The notes under the pieces: model-generated | What the model saw: only the letters and a program-made list of their open reading frames with translations | What the model was told of the DNA's origin: nothing | Databases searched by the model: none | Shown here: positions 10,405-20,014 of the stretch, piece after piece | Position numbering within the stretch: the first letter of the stretch is position 1 | How the letters are laid out: each line of letters opens with the position of its first letter | Made by a program: the position numbers and the translations under genes | Origin: Verrucomicrobium spinosum DSM 4136 = JCM 18804 | GTDB lineage: Bacteria; Verrucomicrobiota; Verrucomicrobiia; Verrucomicrobiales; Verrucomicrobiaceae | Length of the DNA stretch: 64,000 bases | Direction: 5' to 3' | Assembly: GCF_000172155.1 (NCBI RefSeq) | Contig: NZ_ABIZ01000001.1 | Coordinates: 6,729,105-6,793,104 of the forward strand

Positions 10405-10875
10405 AAGACTCAATTAAGTCGAGTGTGAACAATGAACTTCCGTGGTGACAATCTTACGTTCGCGCTAGGACCCAGAGCTTCTGCACGCCTTTTTTGCCGT
10501 GCATCATCACCCGGATACCGCACCCATCCCCTGCGCCCCGCCTTCGCGATAGAAGAGAGGAAAGGACACCCCTTTGGCAGCAAACCACCAGTGGCATCAA
10601 TTGAATCAATGCCATACCCCAGTCCCGAGGGCAGGACGATTCACGCGCAAGTATTGATGCATTGCGACTACATGGTATTGCTCTGGTGATTCAATCCTCA
10701 AGCTTACGCTGCGCATTCCATAGACAGCGAGCCACAGAGACAATGCGCTTGCTGGTTACGCCAGGAAGCCAGACCGCGCAAACGCCCCCTAGCTTCGCGC
10801 TTTCGATCATGGCAAGAGCCCACATGTGAAGTGAGGTTCCGGGTCAGTTCCACCCACAGTGAACCCGACTCCGTC
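10405..10875. other. Divergent intergenic region
   Basis: This stretch separates two divergently transcribed surface-protein genes and must contain both promoters. I could not pick reliable promoter boxes. A GTG in frame with the plus-strand gene lies at 10831, but the ATG at 10876 is the better start. Nothing else is recognised. Confidence 0.4.
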
Positions 10876-13800
10876 ATGATACGCGCATTCAGCTTCCTCA
10901 AACATCTAAGTCAGGGCTGCGGGTTGTTCGCAGCCATCGGCATGGCACTGCCTGCTGCCCACGGTGGCACGGTGACGAAGGAGAACAACACCGATGATCT
11001 AAACCTGGGATCGAGCTGGCTTGGTGGCACCTCCCCTCAAGCTGCCGATATTGCACAGTGGGACAGTGCGGTAACTGGAGCCAACAACGTGATCCTGGGG
11101 GCGGACGCCAGCTGGCAGGGATTGTCCCTGCTCAATCCAGCGGGCGCAGTCGCCATAAGTGGCAGCAACACTTTGACGCTAGGCCGTTCCGGCATCGACA
11201 TGAGCAGCGCCACCACCGATCTCACCATCAGCGCAGGGCTGACACTGCTGGGCAACACGCAGCAATCCTGGAAAGTGGCGACAGGAAGGACACTCCACCT
11301 TCACACGGGAAGCTTCACTCGGACCGCGGGTGCCATTCTGAATATACAAGGTGGAGGCGCAGTCACGACCACAAATATTTCCAATGATGCCACGGGCATC
11401 ATCGGACCATGGGCCACGATCGGCACCGGCGCAGCCACCCGCTACGCCACCGTCAGCGGCGGAAACATCGTCGGATACAACGGCACAGCTGCCGCAACCG
11501 CCGCCAACGTCACCAGCACAGCCGGCACGGAGAACTATGAACTGGCCGCGGTGGGAGCATTCGGGGCGGGAGCCTCTTTCCACACGCTGCGCTTCACCGG
11601 CGCAACGGGGGCTATTACGGGCGCAGCAACCGCCAATGGCATTTTGAACGCGGGCGGCGGCACTCTGACGTTGAGCAACGCCATCACCGTTGGCTCCACG
11701 AACGAACTGGTGCTCAACACGGCCAACGGCAATATTACAATCGCCTTCAATGTTGCCAATAAAAGCGGAGACAGTTCCAGACTGATCAAAACCGGGTCTG
11801 GAGCCCTCACGATGTCCATCCCCAGCAACAATCCCACCAGTGACACCATCTTCAGTGGAGGCACTCACCTGCTTGAGGGAACCATCAACGTCACCACCGC
11901 ACGCGGCCTGGGCGACGCCGCCACCGCCACCGTAGCCATGGAGGCCGGGACCACGCTGCACCTGAATGCGGGGGGCACCACTTTCACCATGGGCAACATT
12001 ACCGGCGCGGGGACGATCAATGTCTCCTTGGGGGCTGGCAGCGCCACCACTCAACTGTCCCGGAGCAATTTGAGTGGATTCACCGGCATTCTGAACATCG
12101 GCAATGGCTCCGCAGGCGGTAAGTTCTTGCTTAGCACGACCACTGGGGGCACATCAGCTTCCGCCATTAACGTTGCCCAGAATGGGACCCTCTACGTAAT
12201 CGGCGGCATCACCGTGAACGCCGCGCTCACGCTCAGTGGTGGAGATACCGGAGAGTCGCTGGGGCAACTGCGCCTGGAAAACAACAGCATCTACGCCGGA
12301 AACATCACGCTGGCCGGAGACATCTCCGGAGCAGGCGACGGGTTCTTCAACGGTGGCATCATCACGGGGAACATTGGTGAGTCCGGCGGGGTGCGCACCC
12401 TGTCAAAAGTCACCACCGCCACCCTGGCTCTTTCAGGAGCCAACACCTACAGCGGCGCGACCTCCATCCTGGCGGGCACATTGAACCTCACGGCCAATCT
12501 GGGCAATGCCAGCCGGTCTAGCGATGTCCTCGGCATCTCCTCCAGTGCGGCATCCAATCTCTTGCTCGCCAATGGCACAACCCTGAGCTGGTCAGGATCT
12601 TCCGCCGCCAGCACAGACCGTCTTTTCACCATCAACGGCAGCGCGGCCGGACACGGGGCCACAATCTCGGCCAACGGAACCACCACCGCAGCAATCCTCA
12701 CGTTCACCAACACGGGCTCGATCGCCTATGGGGTGGCTGACCAGACCCGCACGCTCACCCTGCGAGGCACCAACACGGGAGACAACACCCTGGCCATGGC
12801 GATCCTGGACAATGGTACAGGTCTGGTGAGCTTGACCAAACTTGACGCAGGCACATGGGTGCTGACGGGCAACAGCAGCTACAAGGGCATCACGCTGCTC
12901 TCCGCGGGCACACTCAGCATCTCGACAAGCTCGAATCTCGGTGACGCCAGCAACACGCTGACTTTCGATGGTGGCACTCTGCGAGTGACAGGGACAAGTG
13001 TTGCGAATCTCGACAGCAGGACCGTGACTTACGGAACCAACAAGCTTGTGGCCCTCAACATCGCCGATAGCTCCCACACCTTCACCTTCAGCCAGGCACT
13101 GACACAAGGCTCCGGTGGCTTTACAAAATCAGGAGCCGGACGCGTGGATCTCACGAACGCAGGAAATAACTACACCGGGGTCACGGACATTGCTGGAGGC
13201 ACACTCCGGCTCAGAGGTGCGGGGCTCCTCAGTGCCGGCAGTGCCCTGCGACTGAGCGGAGCGAATGCCATCCTCGACCTGAATGGGACGAACCAGACAG
13301 TAAAAGGCTTTTCCGGCACAAGCAGCAGCACGGCGAAGATTGTGAACAATTCCGGCAGCGGCACCTCCACCATCACCATCGGTACCGGGGCTGCGAACGG
13401 AACTTATGCGGGGCAGATATTGGATAACGACGGAGTCAGCACCGGCGGCAAGGTCGCCGTGGTTCACGATGCCGCGGGCATCACCACCCAATTCACCCCC
13501 ACCGGCTCCAACACCTATAGCGGCGGCACCACCGTGAAGCAAGGCACGCTCCAGGGCAATGACGTGACCGCCTACAGCGGCGCTACGACGACCGCCGCCG
13601 TCAACCCCTTCGGCCCTGGAAAAATCACTCTGGCGGGAGGCGCTTTGAACCTCCGTATCGGAGCAGGCGATGACACCACGGCCCAAACCCTCAGCCTGGG
13701 GAATGACGTGGAGGTCACCGCCTCCTCCACGCTGAATTATGCCAGACAAGGGGGCAACACCGCGAACAAGACCCTGGCTCTGGGCAATCTCAACCTGGGA

Positions 13801-15630
13801 GCCTTCACCCTCACCACCGTCGGGGCAAACGGCTATGCCGTGAGCTTCTCATCCGTCACCCTCACTGGGAATGGGACCATTGGCGGCAACTCGCAAGCCC
13901 CCATGACCCTCGGAGCCATCGGCGAATCCGGCGGCTCATATTCCCTCACCTTCTCAAAAGGGTTTTCAAACACCCCTGTCGTTCTAACTTCTGCGAGCAC
14001 GTACACAGGCGGCACAAATTTATCGGGGGTAGCGGTGACCTTGCAGGACAAGGCAGCCTTTGGCACGGGCACAGTCAATCTGGGGAGTAGTGGCGTGGCC
14101 ACCCTTCTGGCGTCCAAGGCTCTGACTGGGGCGGACAAAATTGCCAACAACTTCACCAATACCGTAGGAACACTCACCATTGGCGGCAACAACGACATGG
14201 AATTCAGCGGGACGTGGAACGTAGCATCCAATCGCACGACCAGCATTACCAACACCGCAAAAACGGTTTTCTCTGGCACTGGCACATCGTTGGGGATTCT
14301 CGGAGTGAGCAACGGTACAGGGTCCATCGAACTGGCCACAGACCTGATCCTAAATGGCGCAACCCTGATCAACGGCAGCGGTGGTACAATCAATGCGACA
14401 GGCGGCGCCAAGCTTAAAATCAACACTGCAGGTGGCGACATCGGCACCACTGGGATCCTTACCATCAATGCAGATCTCGCCAACGGAACCGCAAGCAATA
14501 TTGACTTCTGGAATAGCGGCGGAGGAACCGTCATTCTTCGCGGAGCAAACACCTGGACCGGTGCCACAAACATTCAAGGTGCCACCGTCGATGTCGTCTC
14601 GCTTAACAGCGTGGTTGGCGGTACGGCAAGCAGCAGCCTGGGCGCCCCGGTAACAGTCGCAGCAGGCACCATCGGCATGGGCTTTTCCTCAACCTCTGTC
14701 GCACTCAAGTACAGCGGCACAGGGGAGACCACGGACCGGGTAGTCAACCTGACAGGCACCACGGGCGGAGTAACCATTGAACATGCTGGCACGGGCTTGC
14801 TCAAGTTCACCAGCAACTTCACGGCCACCGGCGCCGGGGAAAAGACGCTCACCCTGTCGGGTTCCACCGCAGGTGTCGGAGAGATTGCAGGTGCGATTGT
14901 GGACAACAGCGCCGTCAACAAAACCAACCTGAACAAGACAGGAGTCGGAACCTGGGTGCTGTCCGGCATCAACACCTACACAGGAACAACCACGGTGACT
15001 CAGAACATGCTCCAAGTCGGCCGGGGGGGAAGCGGCAGGACTGGCGGCGGAGCTGTTACCATCAAGACTGGAGGGGCTCTTTCTGGCACCGGGCTAGTCC
15101 ACGGCGTGACTTTCACAGCTGAGAGCGGCTCCACCATCTACGCAGGTGACGGCACAGCCCAAAGCGATTATGGCACCCTGTACTTCGAGGCCAAGACAGG
15201 CCCTGGTTACTTCGACTTTAAATCAGGCAGCAAGGTGATTCTTGGCCTCAACCCAGGCGACATCGGCGACTCGCTTGATTTCTACAGTTTCTCGGATGGA
15301 ACGCTCATCTTCGATGGCGATCTCACCGTTGCCGCAGAATCCTACTCGCCCGCTGCGGAGACCACCTTTGCCCTTCTGAGCTGGATAGGAATGAGCACCA
15401 CCACCTTCAACTCCCGATACGACGCCGCCTCATACAACGGCTATCTGCTGGGGAATGGGGATGACAATCTGGGATTTGATCTGCCAGATATCGCTGGCAG
15501 CGGCTACGGGTGGGACATCAGCCAGTTCACCATCGATGGTACTATCTCGACGGTAGCAATCCCTGAGCCTTCCCGGGTACTGCTGCTGCTCCTGGGGCTC
15601 GCGGCATTCTCCGCAAGACGTCGCAGATAA
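10876..15630 (+). CDS. Autotransporter-associated beta-strand repeat protein with PEP-CTERM-type sorting tail
   Basis: About 1584 residues from the ATG at 10876; a GTG 15 codons upstream is less likely. An N-terminal signal peptide ends near 'ALPAAHGG'. The body is a Gly/Ser/Thr/Asn-rich beta-solenoid with many copies of the autotransporter-associated repeat, e.g. LSGANTYSGATSILAGTLNL, LTGNSSYKGITLLSAGTLS, PTGSNTYSGGTTVKQGTLQ, LRGANTWTGATNIQGATVDV and LSGINTYTGTTTV. The end has a PEP-CTERM-like signal: IPEPS, a hydrophobic helix (LLLLLGLAAF), then RRRR. There is no outer-membrane barrel, so it is probably sorted by an exosortase-type system and held at the surface or in extracellular matrix. 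It is followed directly by a strong terminator. It could serve as an adhesin or matrix protein; that is inference. Confidence 0.85.
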   Translation: MIRAFSFLKHLSQGCGLFAAIGMALPAAHGGTVTKENNTDDLNLGSSWLGGTSPQAADIAQWDSAVTGANNVILGADASWQGLSLLNPAGAVAISGSNTLTLGRSGIDMSSATTDLTISAGLTLLGNTQQSWKVATGRTLHLHTGSFTRTAGAILNIQGGGAVTTTNISNDATGIIGPWATIGTGAATRYATVSGGNIVGYNGTAAATAANVTSTAGTENYELAAVGAFGAGASFHTLRFTGATGAITGAATANGILNAGGGTLTLSNAITVGSTNELVLNTANGNITIAFNVANKSGDSSRLIKTGSGALTMSIPSNNPTSDTIFSGGTHLLEGTINVTTARGLGDAATATVAMEAGTTLHLNAGGTTFTMGNITGAGTINVSLGAGSATTQLSRSNLSGFTGILNIGNGSAGGKFLLSTTTGGTSASAINVAQNGTLYVIGGITVNAALTLSGGDTGESLGQLRLENNSIYAGNITLAGDISGAGDGFFNGGIITGNIGESGGVRTLSKVTTATLALSGANTYSGATSILAGTLNLTANLGNASRSSDVLGISSSAASNLLLANGTTLSWSGSSAASTDRLFTINGSAAGHGATISANGTTTAAILTFTNTGSIAYGVADQTRTLTLRGTNTGDNTLAMAILDNGTGLVSLTKLDAGTWVLTGNSSYKGITLLSAGTLSISTSSNLGDASNTLTFDGGTLRVTGTSVANLDSRTVTYGTNKLVALNIADSSHTFTFSQALTQGSGGFTKSGAGRVDLTNAGNNYTGVTDIAGGTLRLRGAGLLSAGSALRLSGANAILDLNGTNQTVKGFSGTSSSTAKIVNNSGSGTSTITIGTGAANGTYAGQILDNDGVSTGGKVAVVHDAAGITTQFTPTGSNTYSGGTTVKQGTLQGNDVTAYSGATTTAAVNPFGPGKITLAGGALNLRIGAGDDTTAQTLSLGNDVEVTASSTLNYARQGGNTANKTLALGNLNLGAFTLTTVGANGYAVSFSSVTLTGNGTIGGNSQAPMTLGAIGESGGSYSLTFSKGFSNTPVVLTSASTYTGGTNLSGVAVTLQDKAAFGTGTVNLGSSGVATLLASKALTGADKIANNFTNTVGTLTIGGNNDMEFSGTWNVASNRTTSITNTAKTVFSGTGTSLGILGVSNGTGSIELATDLILNGATLINGSGGTINATGGAKLKINTAGGDIGTTGILTINADLANGTASNIDFWNSGGGTVILRGANTWTGATNIQGATVDVVSLNSVVGGTASSSLGAPVTVAAGTIGMGFSSTSVALKYSGTGETTDRVVNLTGTTGGVTIEHAGTGLLKFTSNFTATGAGEKTLTLSGSTAGVGEIAGAIVDNSAVNKTNLNKTGVGTWVLSGINTYTGTTTVTQNMLQVGRGGSGRTGGGAVTIKTGGALSGTGLVHGVTFTAESGSTIYAGDGTAQSDYGTLYFEAKTGPGYFDFKSGSKVILGLNPGDIGDSLDFYSFSDGTLIFDGDLTVAAESYSPAAETTFALLSWIGMSTTTFNSRYDAASYNGYLLGNGDDNLGFDLPDIAGSGYGWDISQFTIDGTISTVAIPEPSRVLLLLLGLAAFSARRRR

Positions 15631-15681
15631 TCTGCCCCCAAGGCTTACGAGTTGCACGCACCACCTCCCTGATCAAACCGC

Positions 15682-15716
15682 GGGGAAGCTAGCCACAGGG
15701 CAGCTTCCCCGTTTTT
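15682..15716 (+). terminator. Rho-independent terminator of the PEP-CTERM protein gene
   Basis: A 9-bp perfect stem, GGGGAAGCT at 15682-15690 pairing with AGCTTCCCC at 15702-15710, is followed by a T-tract (GTTTTT). It lies 52 bp behind the stop codon of the preceding gene. Confidence 0.85.
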
Positions 15717-15978
15717 GTGGCAGCCATTCAATCTGCCTCCACTAACTCGATCTACTCCCAGCAAAACGTGGCCCGTAATTCGAGGCCTTACTCACCTCGT
15801 CTGGCGCCTCATAGCGAGCATTGCTCATCTTCCGTGTCACCGGCCACTGATTCACATCAGTGGCTGCTTATCCTGTTTCAAACCCTGACGAATGAAATTC
15901 ATCGCATAGCTGAGCACTTGACGCCAACCCCCTCCCTACCGAGATGCAAAACCGTGTCAGGCGGCTACCACCGTATGG

Positions 15979-17733
15979 GTGGTAGACGACCTGACCGACG
16001 ACGAAATTGAGGACATCGCCCGGGAAAGCCCGGTGGTGCACTTTGGCAGCTACTTGTCCATCTTCGACAAGGACAACGTCGAGCGGGTGCCCAAGCCGAA
16101 CATCCTGCAGATCCGGATCAATGAGGCGTTGATGACGCTCAAGGCCCTGGAAGCGCCTGTCCGCCTACTGGTGACCAAGATCCGCCAGTGCGGCGGCTCT
16201 ACCTTCTCTCTGGAGGTCGCCTACCACGAGGGCCGCAACCGCAAAGTCGATGCGGTCATTATTGCCGATGTGGGCCGGAACTCGGAGAAGATGCTGACGC
16301 GCCTGGAGGACTACAAGAACAAGGACCAGTTCCCGTGGGACACTGAAATGGTAGCAAAGCACGGCAAGATCTCCCTGACCAATGGCACCACCTTCGAGAT
16401 TGATTCAGCCCAGAACTGGAACGCAGGCATTTCGCGAACCCGACAGGTCTTCCTTGCGTCAGAAACACCGAAATGGTCCCGGTCCGGCGCGAAGAATGAC
16501 AAGCGCATCATGGCGGCCGTCCTGCCGTCCATCCCCAAGCGCCCTGGAACGGTCGTCATCTCAGAGGGCACCCCCTTCGGTGCGTCAGGATGGCAGTACG
16601 AACAGTGGCAGGGCGCCCTTACGTTGGAGGAGTTTGTGCGGCGACTCAAGGCTGGGGAATCCAATCCCGGCAACGGGTGGGTGAAGATCTTCGCCGGCTG
16701 GTTTGAGTTCGAAGAGAACCAAGTCCCCATCACCGACCGGGAACGAGAACAGATCGGGGCCAGGCTCAGCAACCGTGAACTGGCAGGGATTGAGAGATAC
16801 GGATGGACGCCGGAGCAGATCGCCTGGCGGCGCGCCACGATCGACAGCGAGTGCGGCGGATCCGAGGAAGACTTCGACCAGTACTATCCAGAAGACGACG
16901 TCTCATGCTGGCTCAGCTCTGGCCGCCCTCGCTTCGACATGGGCAAGCTGGTGGAGTTGGAGACCCGGGCCCGCAGCGCCTCCCCGGAAACGGGGCGTCT
17001 GGTGCTCCAGGATGACGGAGAGATGGTCAGCTGGTCCCCCGACTTCGAAGGCAAAGGGGACATCCTCATCTGGGAGCAGCCCAAGGAGGGCTGCAGGTAC
17101 CTGGTGTCATGTGACCCCGCGACCGGATCAGACCAGACCGAAAGCGATAATCCCGACCGTCACAGCATTTCCGTCTGGCGCGCTCCGTACGTTGACGGCT
17201 TCGGAAACGAACGCAGGATCAAGATGGTGGCCCGCGTGCGCCCTCCCTTCCAGGGCGAGGGCGATCTGGTGGCCACACACATCACCGCCCTTTCGGCCTA
17301 CTACGGCGGCTGCATCGTGGTTCTGGAGATCAACATGGGGCTCCACATCCTGGAGCTGCTGAAGGCCCGCGGTGTGCCCCTCTACAAGCGCGAAGTGTTC
17401 GACGAGAAAGACCGCGACAAACCCATCCTGCAATACGGGTTCAAGCTCAAAGACAGGAACATCAAACGCGCCGTCGTGGATTGCCTGGCCATCCACATTC
17501 GGGAACGCGCCATCGAGGTGGAGTGCCTCCATTGGATCGGCGAGGCGAAGTCCTTCATGATCGATGCCCACGGCAAGGAAACTGCCCCTAGCGGCCAGCA
17601 TGACGACGATGTGATGCAGGGGGCGATGGGGGTGTACTCGATTGGGGCAGCCACGCTCTATAAGACGCCTCAGAGAAGGCGGAGGAAGCCGCGGGACTGG
17701 CGGGATTGGACGCGGGCGCCGTACAAACAATAG
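15979..17733 (+). CDS. Phage terminase large subunit (TerL)-like protein
   Basis: At least 584 residues. The N-terminal half is ATPase-like: a P-loop-like stretch KIRQCGGSTFS (about 68-78, degenerate relative to the TerL 'RQxGKS' motif) and a Walker B-like VFLASE. The C-terminal half fits the RNase H-like packaging nuclease: CDPATGSD with Asp379, VVLEINMG with Glu450, and HDDDV with Asp542-544. In tailed phages this protein cuts DNA and powers packaging. The only start is a GTG at 15979. The frame is open upstream to 15922 with no better start, so the gene may have lost its 5' end by recombination between the terminator at 15.7 kb and this point. No portal, capsid, small terminase or tail gene lies near, so this looks like a degraded or specialised prophage module. 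Confidence 0.75.
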   Translation: MVDDLTDDEIEDIARESPVVHFGSYLSIFDKDNVERVPKPNILQIRINEALMTLKALEAPVRLLVTKIRQCGGSTFSLEVAYHEGRNRKVDAVIIADVGRNSEKMLTRLEDYKNKDQFPWDTEMVAKHGKISLTNGTTFEIDSAQNWNAGISRTRQVFLASETPKWSRSGAKNDKRIMAAVLPSIPKRPGTVVISEGTPFGASGWQYEQWQGALTLEEFVRRLKAGESNPGNGWVKIFAGWFEFEENQVPITDREREQIGARLSNRELAGIERYGWTPEQIAWRRATIDSECGGSEEDFDQYYPEDDVSCWLSSGRPRFDMGKLVELETRARSASPETGRLVLQDDGEMVSWSPDFEGKGDILIWEQPKEGCRYLVSCDPATGSDQTESDNPDRHSISVWRAPYVDGFGNERRIKMVARVRPPFQGEGDLVATHITALSAYYGGCIVVLEINMGLHILELLKARGVPLYKREVFDEKDRDKPILQYGFKLKDRNIKRAVVDCLAIHIRERAIEVECLHWIGEAKSFMIDAHGKETAPSGQHDDDVMQGAMGVYSIGAATLYKTPQRRRRKPRDWRDWTRAPYKQ

Positions 17734-17930
17734 GCCTACCAGAATTTTTCTCAGCAGTAATTTTTCAATTGCTCGACCGGACTCCAGATTCGCCAAGCGT
17801 TCAAGCATTTGGTTTTCAAAGCCCTAAGCTATTTAGTCCAATCAAACTATGCAATTCTCTATCGTGAAGCCTCAGCACAATCCTACCAATGCTTGTTGAA
17901 ACTTAGACTCTGTGTTCAAATTAAGCAGGC

Positions 17931-18116
17931 ATGTCCGATAAGACCACTGCCCGTCGCCGCCCCAAGCGCTGGAATCCAAAGGCACTTTTCGCCCTCGTTC
18001 TGGCATTCATTTTCATAGCGCTTGCGGTGCTGCCCTACCTGGGCGATCCCGTTCGGCTCGCGCTCATAGCAGGTGCCCTCCAGCTGTTTTTTGTGTTTGT
18101 GAAGCATTCCCGCTAA
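17931..18116 (+). CDS. Small membrane protein with two hydrophobic segments
   Basis: 61 residues. A basic N-terminus (TTARRRPKRWNPK) is followed by two hydrophobic stretches (ALFALVLAFIFIALAVLPY and RLALIAGALQLFFVFV) separated by a short GDP turn. This suggests a two-helix inner-membrane hairpin. A weak purine-rich stretch (AAGCAGG) lies just before the ATG. Its size and place behind TerL recall holin or spanin-like small phage proteins, but I see no diagnostic motif, so function is unknown. Confidence 0.5.
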   Translation: MSDKTTARRRPKRWNPKALFALVLAFIFIALAVLPYLGDPVRLALIAGALQLFFVFVKHSR

Positions 18117-18224
18117 CGTCAGAAGGGCACGTTAAGTGAATGATCGTTGAACCAGTGTTTGGGATCTGTTCAACCGGCGTTGCCCAGTACACCTCTCGAA
18201 AAGATATAATTCCTCAGAGTGATT

Positions 18225-18257
18225 GGGGAGGGACGCCCTATTGATGCGCCCCTCCCC
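18225..18257. terminator. Strong hairpin between two convergent small genes
   Basis: A 12-bp stem with one mismatch: 18225-18236 (GGGGAGGGACGC) pairs with 18246-18257 (GCGCCCCTCCCC). It sits between the end of the plus-strand small membrane protein gene and the end of the minus-strand small ORF, so it could end transcription from both sides. There is no T-tract. Confidence 0.5.
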
Positions 18258-18266
18258 TGGGTAATC

Positions 18267-18434
18267 TTATGGAGATTTCTCTCCGATACCAATCTCTTTC
18301 AATCTAGCTGGGTCGACTTGCCACAACCTAATCACAGTCATGTTCTCATCTAATCCACCAAGCTTGGCCTCCTGTTGAGGGACAGCCTTCTTTCGTCTTT
18401 TACGCTTACCGTCGTTTTTGTATTTATTACCCAT
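18267..18434 (-). CDS. Small basic protein, 55 residues, unknown function
   Basis: Read from the ATG at 18434 to a TAA at 18269-18267. The N-terminus is very basic (KYKNDGKRKRRKKAV), followed by a more ordered half containing LGGLDENMTVIRLWQVD and ARLKEIGIGEKSP. The ordered composition and the hairpin just behind the stop favour a real gene, but no family is recognised and no Shine-Dalgarno is visible. The basic start suggests nucleic-acid binding. Confidence 0.4.
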   Translation of the reverse strand: MGNKYKNDGKRKRRKKAVPQQEAKLGGLDENMTVIRLWQVDPARLKEIGIGEKSP

Positions 18435-18444
18435 TGGTGCCCGC

Positions 18445-18490
18445 AGCGAGAATTGCGCTCGCTACAGTGGCTCTCCGAAGGGGGCCACTG
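18445..18490. other. Two adjacent hairpins upstream of the small minus-strand gene
   Basis: AGCGAG at 18445-18450 pairs with CTCGCT at 18458-18463, and CAGTGGC at 18465-18471 pairs with GCCACTG at 18484-18490. Both fall in the 5' leader of the minus-strand ORF that starts at 18434. They might be leader structure or old terminators; there is no further evidence. Confidence 0.4.
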
Positions 18491-18706
18491 CTCAGCTGGA
18501 ACGGACAAAAGATGCACGATGGGAAGATAGCTCGCATGGCCCAGTCGTGCAAATCAGGTCATCGCAAAGAGGCTTTTCACCCCGACTTGGCTCCAAATCG
18601 GCCGCCACCACCTCGCCAACCGCACTTTTCCCTTGCATAAAAGAGCCAACCTGTAGGTTGCTTCGTAGGGCGGAGTAATCCAGCCCACCCGGCAACCTGC
18701 CGATTG

Positions 18707-18739
18707 AGCCCGCGTTCGCCCTACGTTCGCGGGCTTTTT
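18707..18739 (+). terminator. Rho-independent terminator without an obvious gene in front
   Basis: An 8-bp stem AGCCCGCG (18707-18714) / CGCGGGCT (18728-18735) is followed by TTTT. No protein gene is recognised on the plus strand between 18435 and 18707, so this either ends a short untranslated transcript or is left over from a lost gene. Confidence 0.6.
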
Positions 18740-19116
18740 CGTGCCCGGCAATCCACTGGCCGGGATGCTTGGCCTACTCCCCCAAAAGAGGTCAGAGACC
18801 AGGGAGACCTGATCAACGCGCAATAGTGCAGCCCGTGAGACGGCAGTGCGTGCGGCGCGCTAGAAACCAGCAAACTCGTAGGGGGGGTTACCGTTAAATC
18901 CGTGAAACACCGGGTTTTGGCCGCGAGGCTAGATAAGGGTCGAGGGTTATCTCTCGCGGCTCTCTCTCCTCCGGAGGCGGGAGGGGAAATTTTGGAAAGA
19001 GGAGAAAGTTGGGCGAGGAATCAGGACTGATAGTGCGCCCCTTTTTCATGCGGTGGGCTAGTCCGTGTAGCGAACTACCAATTTTGCCGTTGACCTCTCC
19101 AAGGGAATCCCTCACC
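18740..19116. other. Intergenic stretch with a large hairpin at 18921-18959
   Basis: CCGCGAG (18921-18927) pairs with CTCGCGG (18953-18959), and AGATAA (18931-18936) pairs with TTATCT (18947-18952), leaving a 10-nt loop and a 3-nt bulge. It lies about 160 bp ahead of the secreted-protein gene at 19117. No tRNA or known RNA could be recognised. The rest of the stretch shows nothing. Confidence 0.4.
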
Positions 19117-19953
19117 ATGAGGAAATCCCCTATCGCCACCATGAAACCGCTACTCTGCACCCTGGTCGCCGCCCTGTCCGTGTCAGTCTTTGCCGCCGAT
19201 TTGACTCCTGAGGAATGGACGAAGCAGGAGGCCGTATATACTGAGCAAGGAATAAAGCAGTACGCCACGGCTCTCAAGGACCCAGCATTTCTGGAGGCGT
19301 TGCAAGACGCTCGGGACGCAGCGGAGGCGAGAAAGGACGAGATCATGCAGTCGCCCGACTGGTCGCTCAAGCTCTTGGCGAAGGTGCACCTGCGGCACTA
19401 TGGGCGGACCGTGGATGCTCCCGCTCCAGTGGCACCAGCGGCTCCCGTAGCCGCTGCTCAACCACCGCCTGCACCTACTCCAAAGCCGAAAAGGGTGGTG
19501 CTATCCAGTGTCGATAGCGTTAGAGCGTTCTGGCTCCAGGGGATCTCAGACCGCGACCCTGAGATTTGCGCCTACTTCAGCGCCTCTTCCAGCCGCGAAC
19601 GTGCTGACACACGGAGAGCTCTCGCCGCCGGGCAATATGACCTCGAAGCGCAGGCCTTCGCCCTTCGAGTCAACTATAAGACATATGCCGATGCTGGGCT
19701 CTCGCAAGAAGCCTCGCGGTGCGCTGAAGAGCACGAGATGGTGATGGCCCAGATCAACCAACGTGAGGCCGCGTACCAGGCGCAGCAGACCGCCGCGCTG
19801 GCCGCAGAGGCTGCCGCTATCCGCGCCCAACAGGCCCGCATGGCTGCACAGTATCGTGCTGACACCATGGCCCTCCAGCGTCAGGTCCGTGACATGCAGG
19901 CAGCCCGTGCCATGCGTGATCAAGATGCCGCGTTTGGGCGCGGAGCTCCCTGA
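19117..19953 (+). CDS. Secreted protein with Pro/Ala linker and Ala/Gln-rich coiled C-terminus, unknown function
   Basis: 278 residues from the ATG at 19117, chosen because AAGGGA lies about ten bases upstream and the product begins MRKSPIATMKPLL. An ATG at 19141 is also possible. A signal peptide ends near SVSVFA-AD. The mature part has a short helical region, a Pro/Ala-rich linker (about 110-133), a folded-looking middle (DSVRAFWLQGISDRDPE), and a long Ala/Gln/Arg-rich C-terminal coiled region. No family recognised. It lies 62 bp before the Pro/Ala/Thr-rich gene at 20015 and points the same way, so they may be co-transcribed. Confidence 0.6.
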   Translation: MRKSPIATMKPLLCTLVAALSVSVFAADLTPEEWTKQEAVYTEQGIKQYATALKDPAFLEALQDARDAAEARKDEIMQSPDWSLKLLAKVHLRHYGRTVDAPAPVAPAAPVAAAQPPPAPTPKPKRVVLSSVDSVRAFWLQGISDRDPEICAYFSASSSRERADTRRALAAGQYDLEAQAFALRVNYKTYADAGLSQEASRCAEEHEMVMAQINQREAAYQAQQTAALAAEAAAIRAQQARMAAQYRADTMALQRQVRDMQAARAMRDQDAAFGRGAP

Positions 19954-20014
19954 CTTGGCTCCAAGTCGCCCTCTGTCCTGCTGACACATTGCCGCGCCTC
20001 AATACGCTAGGCGT

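Noticed and set aside
11179-14975. Minus-strand frames opposite the autotransporter-repeat gene
   Set aside because: Val/Pro/Leu-rich or Gly-rich antisense of Thr/Gly/Asn repeats.
15717-16010. 97-codon plus-strand frame ahead of TerL
   Set aside because: Ser/His-rich, no domain, and overlaps the TerL start. Composition is not gene-like.
18421-18740. Possible tRNA in the hairpin-rich stretch
   Set aside because: No cloverleaf with a TTCGAATC-type T-arm and matching acceptor stem could be built.
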